A DNA stretch of 12,390 nucleotides from Pseudomonadota bacterium (GTDB taxonomy: Bacteria > Pseudomonadota > Alphaproteobacteria > Acetobacterales > Acetobacteraceae). Below the pieces are notes generated by a model. That model searched no databases, was not told where the DNA came from, and saw only the letters and a program-made list of their open reading frames with translations. A program made the translations under genes and the position numbers. The stretch is from contig JAKAQU010000043.1 in assembly GCA_021819535.1 (NCBI GenBank), positions 1-12,390 of the forward strand. The letters run 5' to 3'. Shown here in pieces: positions 5,438 to 12,390 of this stretch. Every line of letters starts with the position of its first letter. Position 1 is the stretch's first letter.

Positions 5438-6728
5438 CTGCTCCTCCCTCGCCTGGGTGAAGCTGTCCGGCGGCGCCCTTCTCGTGGTGCTGGCCGGTGA
5501 GGCGCTGGCCTTGCTGCTCGGCGCCGGATGGCCGGGCTTGTTGATTGGCCATGCCCTGGCGCTCGGCGCGATCTTCGGCGCGACAGTCAGCCTGGCGCGG
5601 CTTGAGCGCGCGCTGTCCGGCGTCGCCGATGTCTGTCGCGGCGCCGCCAAGGGCGATCTCGAACGGCGCATTCTCGGAATCCCTGAGACCGGGCTCGTCG
5701 GTGCGCTGCAGACATCGGTAAACCAGTTGCTGGACATTACCGACGCCTTCGTGCGTGAGGCGCGCGGCTCGATGCAGGCGGTGGGCGAGGGCCGCTATTA
5801 CCGCAAGGTGTTGCCACGTGGCATGCCCGGTTCTTTCCGTGGCGCGGCGGAGACGATGAACCGCGCCATCGCGGCGATGGAGGAGAAAATCGACGATTTC
5901 GTTCGTTTCGCCCGCACCAATGTGCGCGAGGTCGCCAGCGGCGTTGCCGCCGCCGCGGTCGAAATGAACGCCAGCGCCGCCACCATGACCAGGACCGCCT
6001 CCGATCTCGGTGAGCGGACAGTGGTCGTCGCCGCGGCGACGGAGGAGACGGCCGCCAATGTGACGACGGTCGCGGCGGCGGCAGAGGAGTTGTCGAGTTC
6101 GGTCGCCGAGATCAGCCGGCAAGTCACGCAGTCGACGCAAGTGGCGCAGCGGGCGATGGGGGAGGCGAAAGCGACCGGGGATACCGTCGGCAGCCTCGCC
6201 CAAACCGCGGCCCAGATCGGCGATGTGCTGGGTCTCATCCAGGATCTCGCCGGCAAGACCAACCTTCTCGCGCTCAATGCGACGATCGAGGCGGCGCGCG
6301 CGGGAGAGGCGGGCAAGGGGTTCGCCGTGGTCGCCGGCGAGGTGAAGCAGCTTGCCAATCAAACCGCGAAAGCGACCGACGAAATTCGCGGCAAGGTCGA
6401 GGCGATCCAGAACGCCACCGGCAGCGTGGTCACCGCCATCCAATCGATCGCCGCCACTGTCGCACGCATGGATGAGATCAGCGGCTCGATCGCCGCCGCC
6501 GTGGAAGAGCAGAATGCGACCACGCGCGAGATCGCCCGTACCATCCAAGAGGCCGCGAGCGGCAGCCGTGACGTGAGCGCCAGCATACAAACCGTCGCCG
6601 ATGCGTCACGCGAGGCGGGCGGCGCCGCAGCCGAAATACACAGCGCCTCCGATGAGCTGTCACGCCAGGCGACACGGCTCGACGGTGAGATCGACACGTT
6701 TCTGAAAAAGCTCGGCCTCGCCGCCTGA
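5412..6728 (+). CDS. Methyl-accepting chemotaxis protein with membrane hairpin and no sensor domain
   Basis: 438 residues. Two hydrophobic segments (about 19-37 and 42-61) with almost no loop between them form a membrane hairpin as in Aer, so there is no periplasmic sensor. HAMP-like helices follow (about 62-115 and 120-160), with GDLERRILGIPETGLVGAL (81-99) in the first. The long coiled-coil signalling domain has putative methylation regions (ATEETAA 209-215, AVEEQNAT 363-370) and the conserved tip KTNLLALNATIEAARAGEAG (282-301) that contacts CheA and CheW, then GFAVVAGEVKQLANQTAKAT. The C-terminus (LKKLGLAA) lacks a CheR-tether pentapeptide. The start at 5412 has AAGGGGGTGA close upstream, inside the PAS gene. 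It should signal to a CheA/CheW array, with the PAS protein as the probable input. Confidence 0.93.
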   Translation: MTNSFFRSDCSSLAWVKLSGGALLVVLAGEALALLLGAGWPGLLIGHALALGAIFGATVSLARLERALSGVADVCRGAAKGDLERRILGIPETGLVGALQTSVNQLLDITDAFVREARGSMQAVGEGRYYRKVLPRGMPGSFRGAAETMNRAIAAMEEKIDDFVRFARTNVREVASGVAAAAVEMNASAATMTRTASDLGERTVVVAAATEETAANVTTVAAAAEELSSSVAEISRQVTQSTQVAQRAMGEAKATGDTVGSLAQTAAQIGDVLGLIQDLAGKTNLLALNATIEAARAGEAGKGFAVVAGEVKQLANQTAKATDEIRGKVEAIQNATGSVVTAIQSIAATVARMDEISGSIAAAVEEQNATTREIARTIQEAASGSRDVSASIQTVADASREAGGAAAEIHSASDELSRQATRLDGEIDTFLKKLGLAA

Positions 6729-6951
6729 CCGACGCACCGCCTCGGTGAGGCATTGCCGAGCGCTGGACTGACGGAAGACTGGCTTTGCTTTTGCCGGCGC
6801 GGACGAGGGCTTCGTTTCAGCCGTCAATCCGGACGGCCCGGAAACGCGCGCGCAAGGGATCCGTTTTCGGGGGGCGGAAGCACCGCGGCTTGACAGCGCC
6901 ATCGCGGAACGGCTTGATCCGCCGGATTTTTGACCCGAACGGAACCCTCGC
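6729..6951 (+). other. Spacer between the MCP gene and lepB
   Basis: 223 bases without a credible gene. Just after the MCP stop are two weak overlapping stem-loops (GCCTC-GGT-GAGGC at 6739-6751; CTCGG with CCGAG at 6741-6760), not followed by a T run. Near the right end lies the candidate lepB promoter. Nothing else was recognised. Confidence 0.5.
6890..6918 (+). promoter_or_regulatory. Candidate sigma-70 promoter of lepB-rnc-era
   Basis: A perfect TTGACA (6890-6895) is followed after 17 bases by CTTGAT (6913-6918), a weak -10 with 3 of 6 consensus bases, which is tolerable for alphaproteobacteria where the -35 dominates. Transcription would start near 6925, about 27 bases before the lepB ATG. 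The position at the head of the lepB-rnc-era run supports it. Confidence 0.4.
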
Positions 6952-7689
6952 ATGGCGCAACGCAAACCAGGCGGCCTGATCGAAAACGTCAAGACCATCG
7001 TTTATGCCGCCCTCATCGCGCTCGGCATTCGTACCTTCGCCTACGAGCCGTTCAATATCCCCTCGGGTTCGATGATCCCGACCCTCCTGGTCGGGGATTA
7101 TCTGTTCGTCTCAAAATTCAGCTATGGCTATTCGCATTTCTCCTTCCCCCTCTCGCCGCCTCTGTTTTCCGGGCGGATTTTCGGACGGGTGCCCGAGCGC
7201 GGCGATGTCGTTGTCTTCAAGCTGCCGCGTGACACCTCGACCGATTACATCAAGCGCATCATCGGCCTGCCGGGCGATCGTATCCAGATGCGCGCCGGTC
7301 ATCTCTATATCAATGGCGCCGAGGTGCCGCGCGAGCCCGACGGCACCTATACCGTCACCGATGACGGGCCGAGCATGGTCTATAAGCGCTATATCGAGAC
7401 GCTTCCCGGCGGCGTGCGCCACGAAATCCTCAAGGCCTCCGATGACGGGCCGCTCGATAATACCGAAGAATATCTGGTGCCGCCGGGCCACGTCTTCGCC
7501 ATGGGCGATAACCGCGACAATAGCCTCGACAGCCGCGTCCTGAACGCCGTCGGCTTTATCCCGCTTGAGAACCTGGTCGGGCGGGCACAATTCCTGTTCT
7601 TCTCGATCGATGCCGAGGCGCCGTGGTGGGAGGTGTGGGAGTGGCCGTTCGAAATTCGCTGGAGCCGGCTGTTCACCAGTATCCATTGA
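6952..7689 (+). CDS. lepB: Signal peptidase I
   Basis: 245 residues. Cleaves signal peptides from exported proteins at the outer face of the inner membrane. One N-terminal membrane segment (about 14-31, VKTIVYAALIALGIRTFA), then IPSGSMIPTLLVGDYLFVSK with the catalytic Ser40 (box B), RGDVVVFKLP (83-92), YIKRIIGLPGDRI with the general-base Lys101 (box D), and GDNRDNSLDSR (185-195, box E). Having a single anchor rather than two as in E. coli is usual for alphaproteobacteria. The WWEVWEWPFEIRWSRLF end is also typical. The start is the first ATG after the candidate promoter and gives the expected N-terminus; the Shine-Dalgarno is weak. Its stop overlaps the probable rnc start. Confidence 0.97.
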   Translation: MAQRKPGGLIENVKTIVYAALIALGIRTFAYEPFNIPSGSMIPTLLVGDYLFVSKFSYGYSHFSFPLSPPLFSGRIFGRVPERGDVVVFKLPRDTSTDYIKRIIGLPGDRIQMRAGHLYINGAEVPREPDGTYTVTDDGPSMVYKRYIETLPGGVRHEILKASDDGPLDNTEEYLVPPGHVFAMGDNRDNSLDSRVLNAVGFIPLENLVGRAQFLFFSIDAEAPWWEVWEWPFEIRWSRLFTSIH

Positions 7690-8384
7690 CCGAAGACGAG
7701 CGCCTGGCCGAGGCGGAGCGGATCCTCGGCCATCGCTTCGCGCGCCGCGAATGGCTCATCGAAGCGCTGACCCATCGCTCGGCCTTGCGCGGGCGGCATC
7801 GCCGGGCCTCCAATGAGCGGCTCGAATTCGTCGGCGACCGGGTGCTCGGCCTCCTCGTTGCCGAATGGCTCGCCGAACGCTTCGCCGCCGAGGACGAGGG
7901 GGCGCTCGGCCGCCGTCTCGCCCATCTCGTCTCGGGGCCGGTCCTGGCCGGGATTGCGGCGCGGCTCGCCTTGCCTGCCGTGCTCGCGGTGGCGCCGGGC
8001 GAGGCGCGGGCCGGCGTGGGCAAGCGGGCGAGCGTGCTTGCCGATGCGATGGAGGCGGTGATCGGCGCGCTTTATCTCGACGGCGGCTTGGCGGCGGCGC
8101 GCGATTTCGTCCGCGCGGCCTTTGCCACCGAAATGGCAAACCAGAGCGCGCCACCCAAGGACGCCAAGACCGCGCTCCAGGAATGGGCGCAAGGACGCGG
8201 TCTGCCGCTCCCCGCCTATGCCCTCATCAGCCGCGCCGGGCCGCCGCATGCGCCGGAATTCGAAATCGCCGTCACCGTTGGCGGGGAGCGGGTGGGGGAA
8301 GGGCGTGGCCGCGCCGGCACCAAGCAGGCGGCGGAACAGGCGGCGGCGGCCGATCTGCTCGGCCGCCTCGCCCCGTCATCATGA
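7686..8384 (+). CDS. rnc: Ribonuclease III
   Basis: 232 residues from the proposed TTG start, normal length. Cleaves double-stranded RNA, including rRNA precursors and structured mRNAs. Catalytic domain: ALTHRS, then NERLEFVGDRVL (43-54) with Glu44, Glu47 and Asp51, and DAMEAVIGALYLDGGL (120-135) with Asp120 and Glu123, all matching the metal-binding residues of the E. coli enzyme. The double-stranded RNA-binding domain runs from about 155 to the end (PPKDAKTALQEWAQ through GTKQAAEQAAAADLL). Start choice is uncertain. TTG at 7686 overlaps the lepB stop (TTGA) and gives the usual short lead. An in-frame GTG at 7641 has GGGAGG 7 bases upstream and would add 15 residues, but that sequence is dictated by conserved Trp/Glu codons of lepB. 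Confidence 0.95.
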   Translation: MTEDERLAEAERILGHRFARREWLIEALTHRSALRGRHRRASNERLEFVGDRVLGLLVAEWLAERFAAEDEGALGRRLAHLVSGPVLAGIAARLALPAVLAVAPGEARAGVGKRASVLADAMEAVIGALYLDGGLAAARDFVRAAFATEMANQSAPPKDAKTALQEWAQGRGLPLPAYALISRAGPPHAPEFEIAVTVGGERVGEGRGRAGTKQAAEQAAAADLLGRLAPSS

Positions 8385-8409
8385 CGATTCTTTGAAAGAG
8401 CATAATACC

Positions 8410-9297
8410 ATGACCTCGCGTTGCGGCTATGCCGCCATCCTCGGCGCCCCGAACGCCGGAAAATCGACCCTGCTCAACCGCCTCGCCGGCGCCAAGCTCT
8501 CCATCGTGACGCCGAAGGCGCAGACGACGCGGTTTCGTGTCCTCGGCATCGTCATGGAAGGCGAGACGCAAATCCTCCTCGTCGATACGCCGGGCATTTT
8601 CGCGCCCCGCCGCCGGCTCGACCGGCTGATGGTCGAGGCGGCGTGGGGCGGGGCGGCGGATGCCGATATCGTGCTCTTGCTCGTCGATGCCGGTGCTGGC
8701 CTCACCGAGGCGGTGCGTGGCATCGCCGCCGGGCTACAAGGGGAGAGGCAGAGGCGCTGCTGGCTGGTTCTGAACAAGATCGACCGCGTTGCGACACAGC
8801 AACTATTGCCGCTCACGGCGGCGCTGAACACGCTCATGCCGTTCGAGCGGAGTTTCATGATTTCGGCGGCGAGCGGCGATGGGGTCGGCGCATTGCGCGA
8901 AGCCCTCGCGGCGGCGATGCCGCCCGGGCCGCATCTCTACCCCGAGGATGATCTCACCGATCTGCCCGATCGGCTGCTTGCTGCCGAGATCGTGCGAGAG
9001 CAAATTTTTCTCCAAACCACGGCCGAAATCCCCTATGCCGTCACCGTTGAAACCGAGAGCTTCCGCACTCTGGCTGACGGCGCGATCAGGATCGAAGCAG
9101 TGATCTATGTCGCGCGTGGCGGCCAGAAGGCTATCCTGATCGGCGAGAAGGGGCGGCGTATCCGCACGATCGGCAGCCGCGCGCGCGAGGCGCTGGCCGC
9201 GATCCTGGAGGCGCCGGTGCATCTCTTTCTGCATGTGAAGGAGCGTCCCGGCTGGGACGAGGAGACCGCGCGGCTCAGGGCGCTCGGGCTGGAATAG
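8410..9297 (+). CDS. era: GTPase Era, 16S rRNA maturation and 30S assembly
   Basis: 295 residues, the usual Era size. Era binds the 3' end of 16S rRNA and couples GTP turnover to small-subunit maturation. GTPase motifs: G1 GAPNAGKST (12-20), G2 TPKAQTTR (34-41), G3 DTPG (59-62), G4 NKID (122-125), G5 SAAS (152-155). The C-terminal KH domain includes IYVARGGQKAILIGEKGRRI (232-251) and HLFLHVKERPGWDE (271-284). Start at 8410, 25 bases after rnc; the ribosome site is weak (GAAAGAG). The same frame is open further upstream inside rnc, but the family N-terminus begins here. rnc-era is a classic pair in rRNA processing, so lepB-rnc-era is likely one operon. Confidence 0.97.
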   Translation: MTSRCGYAAILGAPNAGKSTLLNRLAGAKLSIVTPKAQTTRFRVLGIVMEGETQILLVDTPGIFAPRRRLDRLMVEAAWGGAADADIVLLLVDAGAGLTEAVRGIAAGLQGERQRRCWLVLNKIDRVATQQLLPLTAALNTLMPFERSFMISAASGDGVGALREALAAAMPPGPHLYPEDDLTDLPDRLLAAEIVREQIFLQTTAEIPYAVTVETESFRTLADGAIRIEAVIYVARGGQKAILIGEKGRRIRTIGSRAREALAAILEAPVHLFLHVKERPGWDEETARLRALGLE

Positions 9298-9312
9298 GGG
9301 GATGGATGCGGG

Positions 9313-10584
9313 ATGGTGGGGCAACGGGCGCCGCTCGGGGGGGAACAGGAGAGGGTGCGAGACGAGGGTGGGGCCGACCTGCTCGACCTCGCCGAGCGCG
9401 CCTTGGCCGCGCCGGGCTGGCGGCTCGCCTTTCCCGCCGCCCTCGAAGCCGCCTTCGAACGCGATACCAGTAAAAGCCGCTGCCGGCGGCTTGCCATCAG
9501 CGTCCTGATCGGGGTTTTTCTCTATGATGCCTTCATTCTCGACGACCTGATCCTCAATTTCGCCCGTGCTGGGCAGATGATGGCGGTTCAACTTGGCGTC
9601 GTGACACCGCTCGCCTGCGTTCTCGCCCTCTTCATCTGGCGGGAACCCCCGAAGCTCTGGCGCGAACTGGCTGGGACGGTGGTCGCCCTCTTCGCCTCGG
9701 CGAGCGTCGCTTATTTTACCCGCCTCGTGCCCGAGCCGGTGCGTTTGCCGGTGATGTTCGGCATGATCGTCACCATCACCTTCGCCAATGCCGTTCTTCA
9801 TCTGCGCTTTGCTTATGCCGTGGCGAGTTCGCTCGGCTCGCTCGCCGTCTTCGTCATCGCACTCCGCGCGCCGCCGGTGCTGGCCTGGCCGATCGCGACC
9901 TATACCAGCATGCTGGTCGGTGCCGCGATCCTCCTGACGCTCCTTGCCAATCATCGCCTGGAGCGGGAATTGCGCCGGGTCTATCTTTTGGGCCTGCGCG
10001 AGAGGCTGCTTGGCCTCGGCCTGAGCGAGACCAACCGCCAGCTCGAGCGGCTTTCGTATCACGATGCCCTGACCGGCCTTCCCAATCGGCGCCTGCTCGC
10101 CGCCCGCCTCGCCGAGCTTTGGGACGAGAGCAATGACGGCGCGGGTGCGAACCCGGCGCCGATCGGGCTTCTGATCATCGATATCGATTTTTTTAAAGCG
10201 TATAACGATTTTTACGGCCATCTCGCCGGAGATGCCTGCTTGCGCGCGGTGGCGGCGTTGCTGCGCCAGCATATGCGCGCCGGAATCGATCTCATCGCCC
10301 GCTATGGCGGGGAGGAGTTCATCGCCGTGATGCCGGGTCTCGATCTTCCGACCTGCTGCCAGATCGCCGAGCGCATCCGCGAGGCGGTGGCGGCGGCGCG
10401 GCTGCCGCATCGCGGCCGCGGCGGGGATGACTATCTTACCGTGAGCATCGGCGTTGCCGCGTTATCGCCGGTCGCGGCCGCAAGCCCCGGGGAGTTGATC
10501 AGGCGCGCCGATAGCGCGCTCTATCGGGCGAAGGAGGCCGGGCGGAACAGAATTTCCGACGCACCGGCTTCTCTCGCCGAATGA
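9313..10584 (+). CDS. Membrane diguanylate cyclase (GGDEF domain)
   Basis: 423 residues. The N-terminal half has about six hydrophobic segments (near 58-80, 90-109, 119-136, 146-162, 165-184, 190-212), a MASE-like membrane sensor I cannot assign to a named family. A short coiled coil (213-247) leads to a GGDEF domain from about 248: YHDALTGLPNRRLLAARL (249-266), IDIDFFKAYNDFYGH (289-303) with metal-binding Asp, and the active-site RYGGEEF (330-336), then SIGVA (378-382). It should make cyclic di-GMP from two GTP at the inner membrane. The usual inhibitory RxxD before the active site is not kept (see findings). Begins 15 bases after era with AGGGGGA 10 bases upstream of ATG 9313; a GTG at 9355 is an alternative. 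Probably read from the era transcript. The signal sensed is unknown. Confidence 0.92.
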   Translation: MVGQRAPLGGEQERVRDEGGADLLDLAERALAAPGWRLAFPAALEAAFERDTSKSRCRRLAISVLIGVFLYDAFILDDLILNFARAGQMMAVQLGVVTPLACVLALFIWREPPKLWRELAGTVVALFASASVAYFTRLVPEPVRLPVMFGMIVTITFANAVLHLRFAYAVASSLGSLAVFVIALRAPPVLAWPIATYTSMLVGAAILLTLLANHRLERELRRVYLLGLRERLLGLGLSETNRQLERLSYHDALTGLPNRRLLAARLAELWDESNDGAGANPAPIGLLIIDIDFFKAYNDFYGHLAGDACLRAVAALLRQHMRAGIDLIARYGGEEFIAVMPGLDLPTCCQIAERIREAVAAARLPHRGRGGDDYLTVSIGVAALSPVAAASPGELIRRADSALYRAKEAGRNRISDAPASLAE

Positions 10585-10600
10585 GCCTGATCGGCCTCTG

Positions 10601-11386
10601 ATGTCGCCAGTTCCGCGGATTTTCGACCGCCGCACCGTGCGCCAGCGCCGCGATCGCGCCGCCGCCCGGGCGGAGGGGGTCGCTGACATGTTCGGCGATT
10701 TCGCGGCGCGATTGATCGAGCGCTTGGACGATACCACGCGGCGGTTTTCGCGGGCGCTTGACCTCGGCGGGCGTGGCGTGGTCGCGCGACAGCTCCGCGC
10801 GCGTGAGATCGCCGTCGTCGCGGGCGATCTTTCGGCGCGCATGGCGGCACTTTCCGGCGCCCCCGCGCTTGCCCTCGACGAGGAATTTCTTCCCTTCGCA
10901 CCCGCGAGCTTCGATCTCGTGATCGCCCCTCTCGCGCTCCACTGGGTCAATGACCTGCCTGGCGCCTTGATCCAGATCCGGCGCGCCCTCGCGCCGGGCG
11001 GCCTGTTTCTCGCGAGCCTCCCATTGCTCGGCACGCTCGCGGAACTGCGCGCGGCACTCCTCGACGCCGAGGCCGAACTCAGCGGCGGGGCGGCGGCGCG
11101 GGTGTCGCCATTTCCCGATCTCAGGGATTGCGCGGGCCTCCTCCAGCGCGCGGGGTTTCATCTTCCGGTCGCCGATAGCGAGGAGATTTCCGTCCTCTAC
11201 GCCGAGCCGGCCGCTCTGCTGCGCGATCTCCGCGATGCCGGGGAGAGCAATGCGCTGGCCGCGCGCAGCCGGCGCATCCCGCCGCGCGCCCTCTTTCCCG
11301 CCGCCCTCGCCGCCCTGCCGCGCGTGAACGGCCGTATCAAAGTGACGATCCGTCTCGCGGTTCTGACCGGCTGGGCACCGGATTGA
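10601..11386 (+). CDS. NDUFAF5-like SAM-dependent methyltransferase family protein
   Basis: 261 residues. It resembles the alphaproteobacterial/mitochondrial NDUFAF5 (BioC-related) group: IFDRRTVRQRRDRAA at the start (7-21), ALDLGGRGVVARQL (52-65, motif I region), GDLSARM (76-82), ALDEEFLPFAPASFDLVIAP (91-110), LALHWVNDLPGAL (111-123), RVSPFPDLRDCAGLLQRAGF (167-186) and VLTGWAPD at the C-terminus. Mitochondrial NDUFAF5 is a complex I assembly factor that hydroxylates an arginine in NDUFS7; the bacterial homologues are usually annotated only as methyltransferases. The nucleotide-binding Gly motif is degenerate (DLGGRGV), and the chain stops just after GWAP where relatives I recall go on a little. 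Start ATG 10601 is 16 bases after the cyclase stop with no clear Shine-Dalgarno, so coupling is possible. Confidence 0.8.
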   Translation: MSPVPRIFDRRTVRQRRDRAAARAEGVADMFGDFAARLIERLDDTTRRFSRALDLGGRGVVARQLRAREIAVVAGDLSARMAALSGAPALALDEEFLPFAPASFDLVIAPLALHWVNDLPGALIQIRRALAPGGLFLASLPLLGTLAELRAALLDAEAELSGGAAARVSPFPDLRDCAGLLQRAGFHLPVADSEEISVLYAEPAALLRDLRDAGESNALAARSRRIPPRALFPAALAALPRVNGRIKVTIRLAVLTGWAPD

Positions 11387-11392
11387 CCCCTT

Positions 11393-11409
11393 GCCAGCCT
11401 CGCGCTGGC
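11393..11409 (+). terminator. Small hairpin after the NDUFAF5-like gene
   Basis: GCCAGC (11393-11398) pairs with GCTGGC (11404-11409) around CTCGC, 7 bases after the stop. No T run follows, so it may be a weak terminator or only a 3' stabiliser between this gene and pntAA. Confidence 0.25.
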
Positions 11410-11454
11410 CGCGTATGGCGACATAAGGCATTCAATCCTTGGAGGATCGGTCGG

Positions 11455-12390
11455 ATGCGCCTTGCGGTGCTGAAAGAGCGTAACGCCTTCGAGACGCGGG
11501 TCGCGGCAACGCCGGAGACGGTGAAAAAGCTGATCGGGCTCGGCCTCGCCGTCGCGGTCGAGAGCGGCGCGGGGCAGGGGGCTGCGATTTCCGATGACGA
11601 ATTCCGCGCGGCCGGCGCCGAGATCGAGGCCGATGCCGACACCATGCTGGCCGCGGCCGACATCGTATTCGCGGTGCAAATGCCAGAAGCCGGCCTTCGC
11701 GCCAGGATGCGGCGCGGAACACTCGTGGTCGCGATCGCCAATGCCTTCGCCGATTCTGACTTGGTGCCGGCGCTGGCCGAAGGCGGGATCGATGCCGTCG
11801 CGATGGAATTGCTGCCCCGCATCACCCGCGCGCAATCGATGGACGTGCTTTCGAGCCAGGCCAATCTCGCCGGCTATCGCGCCGTGATCGAGGCCGCGGG
11901 CGCGTTTCAGCGCGGGTTTCCAATGATGATGACGGCGGCGGGGACGGTGCCGCCGGCGCGCGTTTTCGTCATCGGCGCCGGTGTCGCCGGGCTGCAGGCG
12001 ATCGCGACCGCCCGCCGGCTCGGCGCCATCGTCTCGGCAACCGACGTGCGCCCGGCGGCCAAGGAAGAGATCAAATCGCTCGGTGCCAGTTTCGTCGGCG
12101 TCGAGGATGAGGAGACGGCGAGCCAGACCGGCGCCTACGCGCGCGAGATGAGCGACGCGTTCCGCCAGAAACAGGCCGATTTGATGGCGGCGACGGTCGC
12201 CAAGAACGATATCGTCATCTGCACCGCGCTGGTGATGGGGCGCAAGGCACCGGTGATCGTGACCGCGCCGATGGTGGCCTCGATGCGGCCGGGAAGCGTG
12301 ATCGTCGATCTCGCCGCCGATTCGGGCGGCAATTGCGCGGAGACGGTGGCCGGCGAAACCCATGTCAGCGGAAATGGCGTCACCAGATCG
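11455..12390 (+). CDS. pntAA: NAD(P) transhydrogenase subunit alpha part 1, PntAA (cut by window edge)
   Basis: 312 codons present, no stop before the edge. This subunit binds NAD(H) (domain I) of the proton-translocating transhydrogenase, which makes NADPH from NADH using the proton gradient; in alphaproteobacteria it is usually a separate polypeptide. Seen: MRLAVLKERNAFETRVAATP (1-20), ELLPRITRAQSMDVLSSQ (118-135) containing the RQD loop residues Arg122, Gln127 and Asp130, FPMMMTAAGTVPPARV (155-170), the dinucleotide fold VIGAGVAGLQAIATARRLGA (172-191), then ATDVRPAAKEE and PGSVIVDLAADSGGNC. About 60-75 residues should be missing. GGAGG (11441-11445) lies 9 bases upstream of the ATG. Alanine dehydrogenase shares the fold, but the RQD loop and MMMTAAGT identify PntAA. 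PntAB and PntB are expected to the right. Confidence 0.96.
   Translation, partial: MRLAVLKERNAFETRVAATPETVKKLIGLGLAVAVESGAGQGAAISDDEFRAAGAEIEADADTMLAAADIVFAVQMPEAGLRARMRRGTLVVAIANAFADSDLVPALAEGGIDAVAMELLPRITRAQSMDVLSSQANLAGYRAVIEAAGAFQRGFPMMMTAAGTVPPARVFVIGAGVAGLQAIATARRLGAIVSATDVRPAAKEEIKSLGASFVGVEDEETASQTGAYAREMSDAFRQKQADLMAATVAKNDIVICTALVMGRKAPVIVTAPMVASMRPGSVIVDLAADSGGNCAETVAGETHVSGNGVTRS

Noticed and set aside
5391..6590. 399-codon minus-strand frame over the MCP gene
   Set aside because: It mirrors the MCP coding sequence. The composition is a G+C artefact and no family features are visible.
6739..6760. Terminator after the MCP gene
   Set aside because: Only 5-bp stems and no T run; too weak to call as a separate feature.
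8803..10410. 535-codon open reading frame on the minus strand
   Set aside because: Antisense to era and the diguanylate cyclase, whose motifs are unmistakable. It is an open frame caused by high G+C and is rich in Arg, Gly and His without any recognisable domain.
11197..12363. 388-codon minus-strand frame over pntAA
   Set aside because: Antisense to a clear PntAA; low-complexity His/Arg/Gly text.

Overview
This window reads as chromosomal DNA of a G+C-rich alphaproteobacterium, most likely in the Rhodospirillales/Acetobacteraceae range. This rests on protein family content (DUF1244, a GapR/DUF2312 protein, a split PntAA, an NDUFAF5-like methyltransferase, an Aer-type PAS protein next to an MCP), on coding DNA that looks about two-thirds G+C, and on A/T-rich hairpin elements between genes. 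No search could be run, so the taxon is inference. No tRNA, rRNA, CRISPR array, integrase, transposase or phage gene was seen.

Layout. Positions 1-3803 are on the minus strand, and from 3903 onward every gene is on the plus strand, so 3804-3902 is a divergent promoter region. Minus strand, in transcription order: a glycerate 2-kinase (ttuD type) and, 13 bases later, a pyruvate kinase. Together they form a short glycerate-to-pyruvate carbon unit lacking only enolase. A 265-base spacer with two strong A/T hairpins follows, then a DUF1203 gene that overlaps (ATGA) the start of ada, the methylation-damage repair and regulator protein, which runs off the left edge.

Plus strand: a DUF1244 gene with a near-perfect Shine-Dalgarno, then a gapR-like nucleoid protein gene, then a 350-base non-coding stretch with an unusual A/T-rich palindrome cluster. 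Next come a soluble Aer-type PAS protein and an overlapping membrane MCP that has no sensor domain of its own. Together they look like an aerotaxis/redox receptor split over two genes. After a 223-base spacer with a candidate sigma-70 promoter lies lepB-rnc-era (signal peptidase I, RNase III, Era GTPase), followed closely by a membrane diguanylate cyclase and an NDUFAF5-like methyltransferase. pntAA (NAD-binding subunit of proton-translocating transhydrogenase) starts with its own good ribosome site and is cut by the right edge.

Most of the window is ordinary core genome. I see no clear new defence or mobile system. The points most worth a second look are the split Aer-like PAS/MCP pair, the palindrome cluster downstream of gapR, the hairpin element between pyk and the DUF1203 gene, the potassium-independence signature in pyruvate kinase, the degenerate SAM motif in the NDUFAF5-like protein, and the missing inhibitory site in the diguanylate cyclase.
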